A program made the translations under genes and the position numbers. The notes below the pieces were generated by a model, which saw nothing but the letters and a program-made list of their open reading frames with translations, searched no databases and was not told the DNA's origin. From a virus, in the IMG/VR virus record IMGVR_UViG_3300025815_002670, positions 1-64,000 of that record: 64,000 bases of DNA. The stretch is one strand, 5' to 3'. Below, in pieces: positions 13,772-21,582 of this stretch. Each line of letters begins with the position of its first letter. Position 1 is the first letter of the stretch.

Positions 13772-14107
13772 GGGGGTGCACTGGATTCGACAGGGTAAAT
13801 GAAGAGAATAGTGCAGGCAGTCGTGATGACTCAAAAAATCAAAAACAAATTAGTTGCCAACAACAACGCACACTTTGATTCCGTCCGCCTAGCGGCTTAA
13901 TCAAGGAGGCTGATCAGAGCCTTCTATCCAATCTGGTCAACACAACAGACAAGTTGTAAAAATCAAAACAATTCAACGCAACAGGGCGGTGAGCGTTGAT
14001 TTACAACCGCCTACCTTCTCTAGTTTGGATGGTAAAAACTAGACAAGCCTGTGGATGACTTGAATTGAATTTTATTCTGGACGCGGGTTCGATTCCCGCC
14101 ACCTCCA
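13772..14107 (+). ncRNA. ssrA: Transfer-messenger RNA (tmRNA), one-piece, phage-encoded
   Basis: The 5' end reads GGGGGTGCACTGGATTCGAC, the standard tmRNA opening. The acceptor stem GGGGGTG (13772-13778) pairs with CACCTCC (14100-14106), with discriminator A at 14107; CCA is not encoded. The T arm is GCGGG, TTCGATT, CCCGC (14083-14099). AGAATA (13805-13810) pairs with TATTCT (14073-14078) to give helix H2. After TTAGTT the resume codon GCC at 13856 opens a 14-codon tag, ANNNAHFDSVRLAA, ending at TAA 13898-13900. A GGCGGT/ACCGCC stem lies downstream. The LAA end is the usual ClpXP/ClpAP degron, so the RNA looks functional in trans-translation. Confidence 0.95.
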
Positions 14108-14131
14108 TTTCTGTCTTTTCTCTAACAGAAA
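14108..14131 (+). other. Hairpin just after the tmRNA
   Basis: TTTCTGT (14108-14114) pairs with ACAGAAA (14125-14131) across a 10-base pyrimidine-rich loop. No T-run follows, so it is a poor terminator. It may help define the tmRNA 3' end for processing, since no CCA is encoded. Confidence 0.4.
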
Positions 14132-14140
14132 ACTATTTAT
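14131..14140 (+). promoter_or_regulatory. ACTAYTTAY box, copy 4
   Basis: AACTATTTAT lies between the tmRNA and the next gene, 27 bases before its ATG at 14168; a strong AGGGAGGA ribosome site follows at 14152-14159. The position suits a promoter that restarts transcription after the tmRNA. Confidence 0.5.
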
Positions 14141-14167
14141 GAAAGTAAGACAGGGAGGATTCATGTC

Positions 14168-14437
14168 ATGTCTAAAGATGTTATGGACAAAGTTTGGAAA
14201 GTCTTCACAGTTGTCCTCGGTGTTGTGGTAGTTCCACTCGCAGGTTGGGTTTGGAACACCAACATTATGGTTCACGAAATAACCAACGATCTTGGTGATG
14301 CCGAGAAGACCATTGAAAGCTTAGAAAACAAAGTCAAAGAAGCTGATGGAAACACGAAAGCCATCATTTCCATCGAAAAAGACATCGAGTACATGAAAAC
14401 AACCCTCGAAAGAATTGAGAGGTTTGTAACACAATGA
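14168..14437 (+). CDS. Small single-span membrane protein with coiled coil
   Basis: 89 residues. One hydrophobic segment near 10-30 (VFTVVLGVVVVPLAGWVW) is followed by a polar coiled-coil-like stretch (DLGDAEKTIESLENKVKEA, IEKDIEYMKTTLERIERF). The layout resembles small phage membrane anchors and some holin- or spanin-like proteins, but no specific family is recognised. ATG 14168 is chosen over the out-of-frame ATG 14163 because AGGGAGGA is well spaced. It overlaps the next gene by four bases. Confidence 0.6.
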   Translation: MSKDVMDKVWKVFTVVLGVVVVPLAGWVWNTNIMVHEITNDLGDAEKTIESLENKVKEADGNTKAIISIEKDIEYMKTTLERIERFVTQ

Positions 14438-14763
14438 TTGAAACCTGGAGCTTGCTTTTCATCTTAGCCGAAGAGCCAAAAAATAAAGTTTTTCTTGTTC
14501 AGGATGGTGATCTACAAGAAGAGCTTGCCGAAGGCATTGAAGAGTGTCACGAAGAGGTCGAGTCAGCTTACAGAAATGTTAAAGACCTCAGAACATCAAT
14601 GTCTGGTCTTGAGTTCTTTATGAAAGACAGATTTCTTAAAGATGAATTCTGCTCTAATATTGAGTGGGAACAGCCAAGCATCGATATTTACAAAGACGAA
14701 CCAAAGTCCTATCTTCCAGAAGAGTGTCAGAAAGTTCTTGACGAATCAGAGCCAATAGACTAA
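14434..14763 (+). CDS. Small acidic protein of unknown function
   Basis: 109 residues, acidic, with four cysteines or so and a helical middle (EELAEGIEECHEEVESAYRN). I do not recognise it. The N-terminus IETWSLLFILAEEP is mildly hydrophobic but short for a membrane span. It is translationally coupled to the membrane protein upstream (ATGA). Confidence 0.5.
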   Translation: MIETWSLLFILAEEPKNKVFLVQDGDLQEELAEGIEECHEEVESAYRNVKDLRTSMSGLEFFMKDRFLKDEFCSNIEWEQPSIDIYKDEPKSYLPEECQKVLDESEPID

Positions 14764-14783
14764 ACTCTTATTAGGAACATAGA

Positions 14784-14963
14784 ATGAAATTCATGAAACA
14801 ACTAGCCAAGCAGTATTTTGGTTTCCTTTTGGGACTTGTACTTGGCTCGGTTGTTGCAACTTTGACCACTTATGTCTTTTTTGCTTTTTACTACGGAGAT
14901 ATTCCAAAGGTCAATGTTGAAGAGTTTCAGGAATTCCAAGAATGCTTGTTAGATGAGGAATAG
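14784..14963 (+). CDS. 59-residue membrane protein
   Basis: ATG 14784 to TAG 14961-14963. A basic start (MKFMKQLAKQ) leads into one long hydrophobic segment, about residues 11-37 (FGFLLGLVLGSVVATLTTYV and more), then an acidic tail. AGGA at 14773-14776 could serve as ribosome site. The stop directly abuts the next start at 14964. With the two preceding genes it makes a small cluster of two membrane proteins and one soluble protein; a lysis or membrane role is possible but not shown. Confidence 0.6.
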   Translation: MKFMKQLAKQYFGFLLGLVLGSVVATLTTYVFFAFYYGDIPKVNVEEFQEFQECLLDEE

Positions 14964-15419
14964 ATGGGAAAGACAGTAGTAGTTTCAGGAGGTTTCGATC
15001 CAGTCCATGTTGGACACCTCCGCATGATGCAAGAAGCAGCAAAACACGGCGAGCTTATTGTGGTTATCAACTCGGATCCATGGCTCATGAGAAAGAAGGG
15101 TTTTATTTTTATGCCCTTTTCAGAGAGGGCTGAGATCATTTCTGCTTTTGAGTGCGTTTCAAGGGTCGAAGTAGCACTAGACAGCGACAACACCGTTTGT
15201 CAGTCGCTTCGTGTAATAAAGCCTGACATTTTTGCTAATGGTGGAGATAGAACACCCGGCAGAGTCCCAGAGCAGGATGTGTGTGAAGAACTAGGAATCG
15301 AGATGCTTTGGAATGTTGGAGGCGGCAAGGTTCGCAGTTCATCGACTCTCGTAAGAGAAGCAACAGACAATAAGAGAAAGTTAGATCTAGCACATTTTAG
15401 AGAGACAACCGCTATTTAG
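14964..15419 (+). CDS. Cytidylyltransferase-fold nucleotidyltransferase, HldE C-terminal type
   Basis: 151 residues, a single nucleotidylyltransferase domain. SGGFDPVHVGHLRMMQEA at 8-25 has the HxGH motif. VVINSD, a KKG segment, PFSERAEII and a late SSSTLVRE fit the fold of ADP-heptose synthase (HldE C-terminal domain) and glycerol-3-phosphate cytidylyltransferase. Such enzymes attach AMP or CMP to a sugar or polyol phosphate. HldE-type activity would fit the heptose-like enzymes in the 24-34 kb glycan cluster, but the two are far apart. A terminator directly follows. Confidence 0.75.
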   Translation: MGKTVVVSGGFDPVHVGHLRMMQEAAKHGELIVVINSDPWLMRKKGFIFMPFSERAEIISAFECVSRVEVALDSDNTVCQSLRVIKPDIFANGGDRTPGRVPEQDVCEELGIEMLWNVGGGKVRSSSTLVREATDNKRKLDLAHFRETTAI

Positions 15420-15431
15420 AAACTTTCGGAG

Positions 15432-15462
15432 CCCGCCTAAACATAGGCGGGTTTCGTTGTTT
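15432..15462 (+). terminator. Intrinsic terminator
   Basis: CCCGCCTA (15432-15439), loop AACA, TAGGCGGG (15444-15451), followed by TTTCGTTGTTT. The 8-bp GC-rich stem and T-rich tail form the clearest intrinsic terminator in the window. It closes the unit that ends with the HldE-type gene. Confidence 0.85.
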
Positions 15463-15464
15463 AA

Positions 15465-15474
15465 CACTACTTAC
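15465..15474 (+). promoter_or_regulatory. ACTAYTTAY box, copy 5
   Basis: CACTACTTAC follows the terminator by a few bases and lies 38 bases before the PhoH start at 15513. Terminator then promoter is the expected order between two transcription units, which makes this the most convincing copy. Confidence 0.55.
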
Positions 15475-15512
15475 TATGAGCCTGATGAGGGCTAAACGAG
15501 GTACTACTCAGT

Positions 15513-16868
15513 ATGGCAAAAAAAACCTATGTGCTTGACACAAGCGCATGTTTGACAGATGCAGACTGCATCTTTAACTACGCAAATAACGATATCATTA
15601 TTCCGTTAAAAGTTCTTCAAGAAATAGATAAACACAAGAAGAGACAGGATAGCGTCGGTATCAACGCAAGAATGATTATTCGTTCCCTTGACGAACTGCG
15701 CACCAAAGGTTGCTTACAGAAAGGCGTCAGGCTTGGTAAGGGAAAAGGAATTCTAAAAGTTGCTGGTGGGAACCCAGATGTTCTACCATCCGATCTCGAC
15801 TCTAGTGTCCCTGACCATGAAATTATTTCTACTGCTCTGCACGAAGACGCCACTAACGGAAGCAGAAAAACTGTTCTTGTAAGCCGCGATATTAACATGC
15901 GAGTTATTTGCGATTCGCTTGGAATAACGAGTGAGGACTATACCGAGAACGAGGTCATCAAGCGGGAGTCGGATTTTTATTCAGGTTTCACGACTATTCT
16001 TGTAGATGACCAAACCATAGACCAGTTCTATGATGGCAGCAAGATCAAAGTATCCGAAGAAGAAAATCGCGGTTTGTTTCCTAACGAGTTCGTCATGTTG
16101 GTTTCCAGTTCCAACGATAAGAAAACAGCACTTTGTAGGTTTATTGACTACCAGTTTCCTCTAATGCCTGTGGTTCAATTCAAACAAGGACTTTGGGGTG
16201 TAAAAGCAAGAAACAAGGAACAAATGTTTGCCCTTGATCTTCTAATGGACCCAGAAGTCCAAGTTGTCTCACTCGTCGGTAAAGCCGGCTCTGGTAAGAC
16301 CCTAATAGCAATTGCGGCTGGGTTAGAACAGGTTATGAGCACAATAGATGTTAAGTACGGACTAAAAGAAGGAACTTCTAATGATGTCTGCTACAAGCGT
16401 CTTGTCGTGTCTCGTCCAGTTATGCCCATGGGTAAAGACATTGGCTTCCTTCCAGGCACAATGGAAGAGAAGATGGCTCCATGGCTCGCTCCCGTGCAAG
16501 ACAATCTAAAGTTCCTAACTGGCGACGATCAAACAACGCTTGACGAGTACATGCAACGTGGTCTTATTGAAATGGAAGCGCTAACTTACATTCGTGGTCG
16601 CTCCATCGCCAACGCCTTCATCGTCATCGACGAGGCACAGAACCTTACAGCACATGAGGTCAAAACTATTTTGACCCGCGTTGGTGAAGGCACAAAGATC
16701 GTCCTAACTGGCGACATTGAGCAGATCGACAACATTTACATCAACGAAATGTCGTCTGGCCTCACACATGCAGTAGAAAAAATGAAAGAGTTTGGCATTA
16801 CTGGACACGTTACTTTGAAGAAGGGCGAGCGTTCAGAAGTTGCCACACTTGCAGCGAAAGTATTATAA
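15513..16868 (+). CDS. phoH: PIN-PhoH family protein
   Basis: 451 residues. The N-terminal PIN nuclease domain starts KTYVLDTSACL near 3-13, with acidic residues in its pattern, for example DTSAC and VSRDINM near 130. The PhoH ATPase domain has a Walker A GKAGSGKT at 256-263, SRPVMPMGKDIGFLPG, a Walker B FIVIDEAQN near 369-377, and LTGDIEQID. This PIN-PhoH fusion (PhoH2 type) is an RNA helicase/RNase in bacteria and is widespread in marine phages, where its role is debated. It stands as its own unit between a terminator and a sigma-70-like promoter. Confidence 0.92.
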   Translation: MAKKTYVLDTSACLTDADCIFNYANNDIIIPLKVLQEIDKHKKRQDSVGINARMIIRSLDELRTKGCLQKGVRLGKGKGILKVAGGNPDVLPSDLDSSVPDHEIISTALHEDATNGSRKTVLVSRDINMRVICDSLGITSEDYTENEVIKRESDFYSGFTTILVDDQTIDQFYDGSKIKVSEEENRGLFPNEFVMLVSSSNDKKTALCRFIDYQFPLMPVVQFKQGLWGVKARNKEQMFALDLLMDPEVQVVSLVGKAGSGKTLIAIAAGLEQVMSTIDVKYGLKEGTSNDVCYKRLVVSRPVMPMGKDIGFLPGTMEEKMAPWLAPVQDNLKFLTGDDQTTLDEYMQRGLIEMEALTYIRGRSIANAFIVIDEAQNLTAHEVKTILTRVGEGTKIVLTGDIEQIDNIYINEMSSGLTHAVEKMKEFGITGHVTLKKGERSEVATLAAKVL

Positions 16869-16871
16869 AAC

Positions 16872-16900
16872 TTGACAAGATAAAAATAGTTTATTATATT
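16872..16900 (+). promoter_or_regulatory. Sigma-70-type promoter
   Basis: A perfect -35 TTGACA (16872-16877) and a -10 TATATT (16895-16900) are separated by exactly 17 bases. AAAGG lies before the start at 16918. This is the best match in the window to a host housekeeping promoter and suggests early or middle expression of the following genes. Confidence 0.8.
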
Positions 16901-16917
16901 GTTAGAAAGGAGCAAAA

Positions 16918-17262
16918 ATGCTGACAAAAGAGACACTCAGCAAACATGAAACCAACCCAACATTAAAGGCACCGGTCGTCCCAAACACACAGATGAAGGA
17001 ATGGCTGGTAAACTATGTCGGAGAACACTTCGCAGCCGAGAAGGAACGCTTTGAGGAGGCGATGGGACAAGAATTTAAGTGGGACGGCTCGGTGACCGTT
17101 GAAATGGTTGCAGAACTGATGATCCGAGAGTTCCCAGAGTTTATGCTTGCCGTCGCCGAAGAAAACTTTATGAGAGGCTATCGTCAGGCTCTATCGGATG
17201 TAGAATACACAGAAGACCTTGAAAGGCACTTCGTTGGAGCAGAAGATGGGCAGCAAGGATAA
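16918..17262 (+). CDS. Conserved phage protein of unknown function
   Basis: 114 residues, helical and acidic. The segment VTVEMVAELMIREFPEFML followed by AVAEENFMRGYRQAL recalls a conserved but unassigned protein of T4-related marine phages. No enzyme motif is evident. It is the first gene behind a strong sigma-70-like promoter and overlaps the next gene by 17 bases. Confidence 0.65.
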   Translation: MLTKETLSKHETNPTLKAPVVPNTQMKEWLVNYVGEHFAAEKERFEEAMGQEFKWDGSVTVEMVAELMIREFPEFMLAVAEENFMRGYRQALSDVEYTEDLERHFVGAEDGQQG

Positions 17263-17938
17263 GATACAAAAGATCATCGAAAACTCTTTGCAGAACTTCA
17301 ACAGGACACAGAGAGAATATTCGATTCTTGGCAAGATGTTCTACCTCCAACAACATTTCCACGGAGAGGTAGAGGTTGATAAGGTCATCGAAAAGATAGA
17401 AAGGATGATGCCTCCACACCTCTTCGACGAAATAGATATGGTTATAGTTGATGACTATGACTTCCTCCGCGAGAGAGAACTGGAAGCGCTCTACAAGGAC
17501 GGAGCCATCTACTTAACCCCTTTCCTTTACACCGATCGCGATGTCATAGAAAACATCATCCACGAGGTTTCCCACTCTATTGAGGAGCGCCTTGGCAGGA
17601 TCATCTACGGAGACGGAAAGTTAAGAAAGGAGTTCCAGATCAAGAGAGATACTTTAGTTCGCCACCTCGACGCACACGAGTACGACACAAGCGGGTTAGA
17701 TTTTGAAGATGTAGAATACAACCTTGCATTTGACGAGTTTTTACATAAAGAGGTTGGCTACGCAAACTTGAGAAACTTTACAGAAGGTGTTTTTCACCGC
17801 CCATATGCAGCAACAAGTTTGAGAGAATATTGGGCAGCGGGCTTTGAAGACTATTTTATCGGAGACGCCGAAGAAGTCGCCCGTCTAAGCCCGGTACTAT
17901 TTAGTAAAATAGAGGAGGTTGTTTCGTATGAGGATTGA
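17246..17938 (+). CDS. HExxH metallopeptidase-like protein
   Basis: 230 residues from ATG 17246, chosen because GGAG lies at 17236-17239; a TTG at 17219 in the same frame is less likely. IIHEVSHSIEERLG near 111-124 contains HEVSH, and REYWAAGFEDYF near 194-205 offers the conserved Glu of a third zinc ligand. The arrangement is that of a zincin peptidase, without signal peptide. It lies between two genes of unknown role. A processing or host-directed protease is possible. Confidence 0.7.
   Translation: MGSKDKIQKIIENSLQNFNRTQREYSILGKMFYLQQHFHGEVEVDKVIEKIERMMPPHLFDEIDMVIVDDYDFLRERELEALYKDGAIYLTPFLYTDRDVIENIIHEVSHSIEERLGRIIYGDGKLRKEFQIKRDTLVRHLDAHEYDTSGLDFEDVEYNLAFDEFLHKEVGYANLRNFTEGVFHRPYAATSLREYWAAGFEDYFIGDAEEVARLSPVLFSKIEEVVSYED
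17895..17904 (+). promoter_or_regulatory. ACTAYTTAY box, copy 6 (inside the end of a gene)
   Basis: TACTATTTAG lies within the last codons of the metallopeptidase gene, 23 bases before the ATG at 17928, followed by GAGGAGG. The last base differs from the other copies and the site is coding, so it is the weakest of the eight. Confidence 0.3.
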
Positions 17939-18275
17939 AAAGTTTGAAGTAGAGGAGAAGGACAACAAGATTCATGTATTCGTTCAGATACCACATTCCA
18001 GTCAAAACAGAAATATTGAGCGTTTCCGCTGCAAAACTAGTGACGTTCTAGCCATACTTGAAGAGAAGGGTGTTGAGGTTGGAGAGTGTGTTTCGTCCGC
18101 AGAACTAAAGAACTGGAGAGACTATTCCCGTAGAGGAACTTGGGTTTTTGAAAAGAAAGTTGAAAAAGTGCTTGACCCAGACCCAGAACCGATTATAATA
18201 GAAGAAGAGAAACCAGTGCCGGCTCGTAAGAGGCGCACTAGATCTTCAACCACGAAGGTCTCTACTGAGGAATAA
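17928..18275 (+). CDS. Small protein with basic tail, unknown function
   Basis: 115 residues from ATG 17928, placed by GAGGAGG at 17912-17918; an in-frame TTG at 17919 would touch the ribosome site. The first 80 residues alternate charged and hydrophobic residues, as in a small alpha/beta domain. The tail holds a Pro/Glu segment and then a basic ARKRRTRSS stretch, which could contact nucleic acid. It directly precedes a PD-(D/E)XK nuclease gene and may serve with it, but no family is recognised. Confidence 0.55.
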   Translation: MRIEKFEVEEKDNKIHVFVQIPHSSQNRNIERFRCKTSDVLAILEEKGVEVGECVSSAELKNWRDYSRRGTWVFEKKVEKVLDPDPEPIIIEEEKPVPARKRRTRSSTTKVSTEE

Positions 18276-19040
18276 TTGGCCCACGTTTCGTATTCAGAGA
18301 TTAAGATTTGGCACGAGTGCCCCTACAAGCATAAACTACAATACATTGACAAGATCGCAGGCTTCAAAGGCAACCTGCACACCGCCTTTGGAACTGCGAT
18401 TCACTCCGTTTGTGAGCACGGTCTCCTAGACGAAAACCTAGACCGAGGCGCACACTTCTTAAAGGAGTTCGCAAAAGAGGTTGCCTCCCTGGAAGAAAAG
18501 GAAGTTGTTATTGAACTCGATCTCAAAGAGCAGATGATGGGACAGTACAAGCCCATTGTCGATTCTTTCCGTGACGAACTTGACAACTACTTTGAGGACT
18601 GTGAAGTCGTCGCAACCGAAGAGCAGCTTTATGAGGACATTGAGGGCGAAAACATGAAGTTTAAGGGCTTCATTGACCTCGTTGTAAAGACAAACGATGG
18701 AAAGTACCACATCCTTGACTGGAAGACCTGTTCCTGGGGTTGGGACTCCAAAAAGAAGGCTGACAAGATTATTAACTATCAGCTTACCCTCTACAAGTAT
18801 TTTTGGGCAAAAAAGCATGGAGTGCCGCTTGATATGGTTGAGACGCACTTCGGGCTTCTCAAGCGAACCGCAAAGAAGAACAACACAGAGATTTTCAGGG
18901 TTACAAGTGGAAAGATAAAAATGAAAAATGCCTTGACATTTCTTGATAAGGCAGTTAAGAATATAAAAAGGAACATGACCATCAAGAATCGTCTTTCTTG
19001 CAAGGGTTGTGCGTTTTATAAAACGGAACATTGCCGTTAG
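18276..19040 (+). CDS. PD-(D/E)XK nuclease, RecB/Cas4-like
   Basis: 254 residues from a TTG start that has GAGG five bases upstream. FGTAIHSVCEHGL near 37-49 gives the GxxxH helix, GFIDLVV near 128-134 the catalytic Asp, and ILDWKT near 143-148 the (D/E)xK. QLTLYKYF near 168-175 fits motif QxxxY. One cysteine near the N-terminus (HECPYKHKL) and three at the end (SCKGCAFYKTEHC) match the four-Cys layout of Cas4 and AddB iron-sulfur nucleases. Probable DNA exonuclease in replication, recombination or host DNA breakdown. Confidence 0.85.
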   Translation: MAHVSYSEIKIWHECPYKHKLQYIDKIAGFKGNLHTAFGTAIHSVCEHGLLDENLDRGAHFLKEFAKEVASLEEKEVVIELDLKEQMMGQYKPIVDSFRDELDNYFEDCEVVATEEQLYEDIEGENMKFKGFIDLVVKTNDGKYHILDWKTCSWGWDSKKKADKIINYQLTLYKYFWAKKHGVPLDMVETHFGLLKRTAKKNNTEIFRVTSGKIKMKNALTFLDKAVKNIKRNMTIKNRLSCKGCAFYKTEHCR

Positions 19041-19048
19041 AGGTTTAG

Positions 19049-20317
19049 ATGAGTGAAAAGAAGACGATCCTAGTTATCTCGGATCACCCGTTAGCGCCCT
19101 CTGGTGTTGGAACACAGACGAACTACATTATCCAGACACTATTGAGAACCGGTCGCTACAAGTTTATTTGTTTAGGTGGTGCGGTAAAGCATCAGAACTA
19201 CCAGCCCCAGAACATCCAGGGAGACGCATGGGATGACGGCGATTTCGTCGTGCATCCCGTTGACGGTTATGGAAATGCTGACATTATTCGTTCAGTCCTA
19301 TGGACGGAGAAGCCAGATATGCTTTGGTTTATGACCGACCCGCGTTTCTACAACTGGCTTTGGCAGATTGAAAACGAGATTCGTGCCCTCGTCCCAATGG
19401 TCTATTACCATGTTTGGGACAACTACCCACCGCCAAAGTTCAATGCAAAGTGGTATAACTCAACAGATGTCATCGCATCTATTTCCAAGGTCACGCACGA
19501 CATTGTAAGCCAGGTCGCCCCGGATGTTGAGAACCACTACATCCCTCACGCGGTCAATGGCGAGATCTTCCGTAAGTTGGACAGCGAGGTCATTGAGGAG
19601 TTTAAGAACACAAACTTCCCAGACCACAACGACCGGATGATCTTTTTCTGGAACAACCGTAACGCCCGCCGCAAGCAGTCCGGCACGCTCATCAACTGGT
19701 TCAACAAGTTCGCCGAGCGAGTTGGTCCAGACAAGGTTTGCCTCATTATGCACACCGATCCAAAGGATCCAAATGGTCAGGATCTAGAGGTCATCCTCAA
19801 GGACTACGACATTGCCGACGGTCGCATTGTTATCTCCAGAAACAAGATGCCAGCCGAAGGTCTTGCTTTAATGTATAACATGGCTGACTGCACCATCAAC
19901 ATTTCAGATGCCGAAGGCTTTGGTCTTGCCACCCTTGAGTCTCTTTCTTGTGGAACTCCCATCATCGTCAACATGACCGGTGGACTACAGGAGCAGGTCA
20001 CGGACGGAGAGGAGTGGTTTGGTATTGGCCTTGAGCCGTCCTCTAAGGCCCTTATCGGCTCACAGACAGTTCCATACATCTACGAGGACCGTTTGAGCGA
20101 GGAACAAGTTGTAGGGGCCTTAGAGCGCTTCTACAACCTATCACAAGAAGAGCGTGATGCAATGGGCGAGAAGGGTATGGCTCATGTCCAGGCTAACTAC
20201 AACTTTGAGGACTTTACGACTCGTTGGGTTGAACTAGTTGACGACATTGTTGAGCGTCTTGGATCATGGGAAAACAGAAAGGGCTACAAGGCTTGGGAAC
20301 TTAAGGAGGCAATGTGA
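19049..20317 (+). CDS. Family 4 glycosyltransferase
   Basis: 422 residues with a GT-B fold pattern. The N-terminus has SDHPLAPSGVGTQTNYI, a typical acceptor-side start. The C-terminal donor domain contains EGFGLATLESLSCGTPIIV near 288-306, the EX7E-type signature of GT4 enzymes. It would use a nucleotide sugar to extend a glycan in the cytoplasm. GC-richer codon use than the genes from 21.5 kb on suggests that it belongs to the phage core. It is coupled to a second glycosyltransferase by ATGTGA. Confidence 0.88.
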   Translation: MSEKKTILVISDHPLAPSGVGTQTNYIIQTLLRTGRYKFICLGGAVKHQNYQPQNIQGDAWDDGDFVVHPVDGYGNADIIRSVLWTEKPDMLWFMTDPRFYNWLWQIENEIRALVPMVYYHVWDNYPPPKFNAKWYNSTDVIASISKVTHDIVSQVAPDVENHYIPHAVNGEIFRKLDSEVIEEFKNTNFPDHNDRMIFFWNNRNARRKQSGTLINWFNKFAERVGPDKVCLIMHTDPKDPNGQDLEVILKDYDIADGRIVISRNKMPAEGLALMYNMADCTINISDAEGFGLATLESLSCGTPIIVNMTGGLQEQVTDGEEWFGIGLEPSSKALIGSQTVPYIYEDRLSEEQVVGALERFYNLSQEERDAMGEKGMAHVQANYNFEDFTTRWVELVDDIVERLGSWENRKGYKAWELKEAM

Positions 20318-21582
20318 AAAAGACAGTTTTAGTAAGAGGGCCGGCCCTCACACAGTCAGGCTACGGCGAGCACACCCGCTTTGTTCTTCGCGCCCTAAGG
20401 ATGCGAGAGGACGAGTTTGACATCCACATCCTTCCCACAAAATGGGGAGAGACTGGCTGGCTCGCTATTCCAGGCGAGGAGCGAGAGTGGATCGATCAGC
20501 AGGTAAACAAGGCAACAGTCCATCTCCATCAGAATCTTCCTTACGACATTTCTGTCCAAGTCACCATCCCCAATGAGTGGCAAAAGATGGCAGCGGTCAA
20601 CATCGGTGTCACAGCGGGCATCGAGACAAACAAGGTCGCCCCTGTGTGGATCCAGCAGGCCAACCTGATGGACAAGATCATTACGATTTCTGAACACTCC
20701 AAGGCCGGCTTTGGTGCAGTCTATTCAGGCCAGCACCCGCAGACCGGGCAGCAGATTCATCTTGCTAACCAAACTCCTGTGGAGATCGCTCACTACCCAG
20801 TAAAGACTTTTGACGAACTACCTGAACTAGACCTAAACCTTGAGCACGACTTCAACTACCTTGCAGTCGCCCAATGGGGTCCACGAAAGAATATCCAAAA
20901 CCTTATTCGTTGGTTTGTAGAAGAGAACCACGACGAGGAAGTTGGTCTTATTGTAAAGATGAGCTTAAAGAATAATTCTGTTGTCGACCGCGAGTTTGCC
21001 CTCCAGCAAATCGAAAACTCTATCCCCGTTATCCCCGACCGCAAGTGCAAGGTCTACCTTCTACACGGGGACATGTCTGAGAGCGAAATGCATGCCCTCT
21101 ACAAGCATCCTAAGGTCAAGGCAATGGTTTCGCTCACTCACGGCGAAGGCTACGGTCTACCCCTATTTGAAGCCGCCTACAGCGGTCTTCCTATTATTGC
21201 CCCTGGCTGGTCTGGTCAGTGCGACTTCCTTTACATGCCATGGGAGTCCAAGTCAAAGAAGAATAAGGACAAGAAGAAGGCGATGTTTGCCGAGGTTGAT
21301 TTCACTCTTGGGCCTGTCCCTGACGCTGCTCTGTGGCAAGGCGTCATTGAAAAGGGGATGTCTTGGTGCTACCCAACCGAGGGCTCTTTCAAGCTTCGCA
21401 TGCGCCAAGTCCGAAAGAACTATGATAAGTGGCGGGCAAAGGCCGAGGAACTTCAGGCTTGGGTTTGCGAAGAGTTTGCTTGGGATAAGAAGCATGAGGA
21501 ACTTTCTATATCTATTTGGGATAGAAAAGAGTATATTAAACTTCAGGAAGAAATTGATAGTTTATTAGAAGATCTACTATGA
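20314..21582 (+). CDS. Second GT-B glycosyltransferase
   Basis: 422 residues from GTG 20314, with AAGGAGG just upstream. RGPALTQSGYGEHTRFVL at the N-terminus and THGEGYGLPLFEAAYSGLPI near 268-287 fit GT4-type enzymes. It is the same length as the gene before, so the pair may be an old duplication or act in sequence. The last 30 or so codons, from about 21490, turn AT-rich and match the following island rather than the rest of the gene, which hints at a recombination join inside this reading frame. Confidence 0.85.
   Translation: MKKTVLVRGPALTQSGYGEHTRFVLRALRMREDEFDIHILPTKWGETGWLAIPGEEREWIDQQVNKATVHLHQNLPYDISVQVTIPNEWQKMAAVNIGVTAGIETNKVAPVWIQQANLMDKIITISEHSKAGFGAVYSGQHPQTGQQIHLANQTPVEIAHYPVKTFDELPELDLNLEHDFNYLAVAQWGPRKNIQNLIRWFVEENHDEEVGLIVKMSLKNNSVVDREFALQQIENSIPVIPDRKCKVYLLHGDMSESEMHALYKHPKVKAMVSLTHGEGYGLPLFEAAYSGLPIIAPGWSGQCDFLYMPWESKSKKNKDKKKAMFAEVDFTLGPVPDAALWQGVIEKGMSWCYPTEGSFKLRMRQVRKNYDKWRAKAEELQAWVCEEFAWDKKHEELSISIWDRKEYIKLQEEIDSLLEDLL

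Noticed and set aside
13772-14107. Minus-strand open frame overlapping the tmRNA end (14072-14275)
   Set aside because: It runs antisense across conserved tmRNA structure and has no protein-like features; a typical false gene over tmRNA.
15482-15489. CTGATGAG resembling the core of a hammerhead ribozyme
   Set aside because: No GAAA core segment follows and no matching stems I and III are found; it lies in the PhoH leader and is likely chance.
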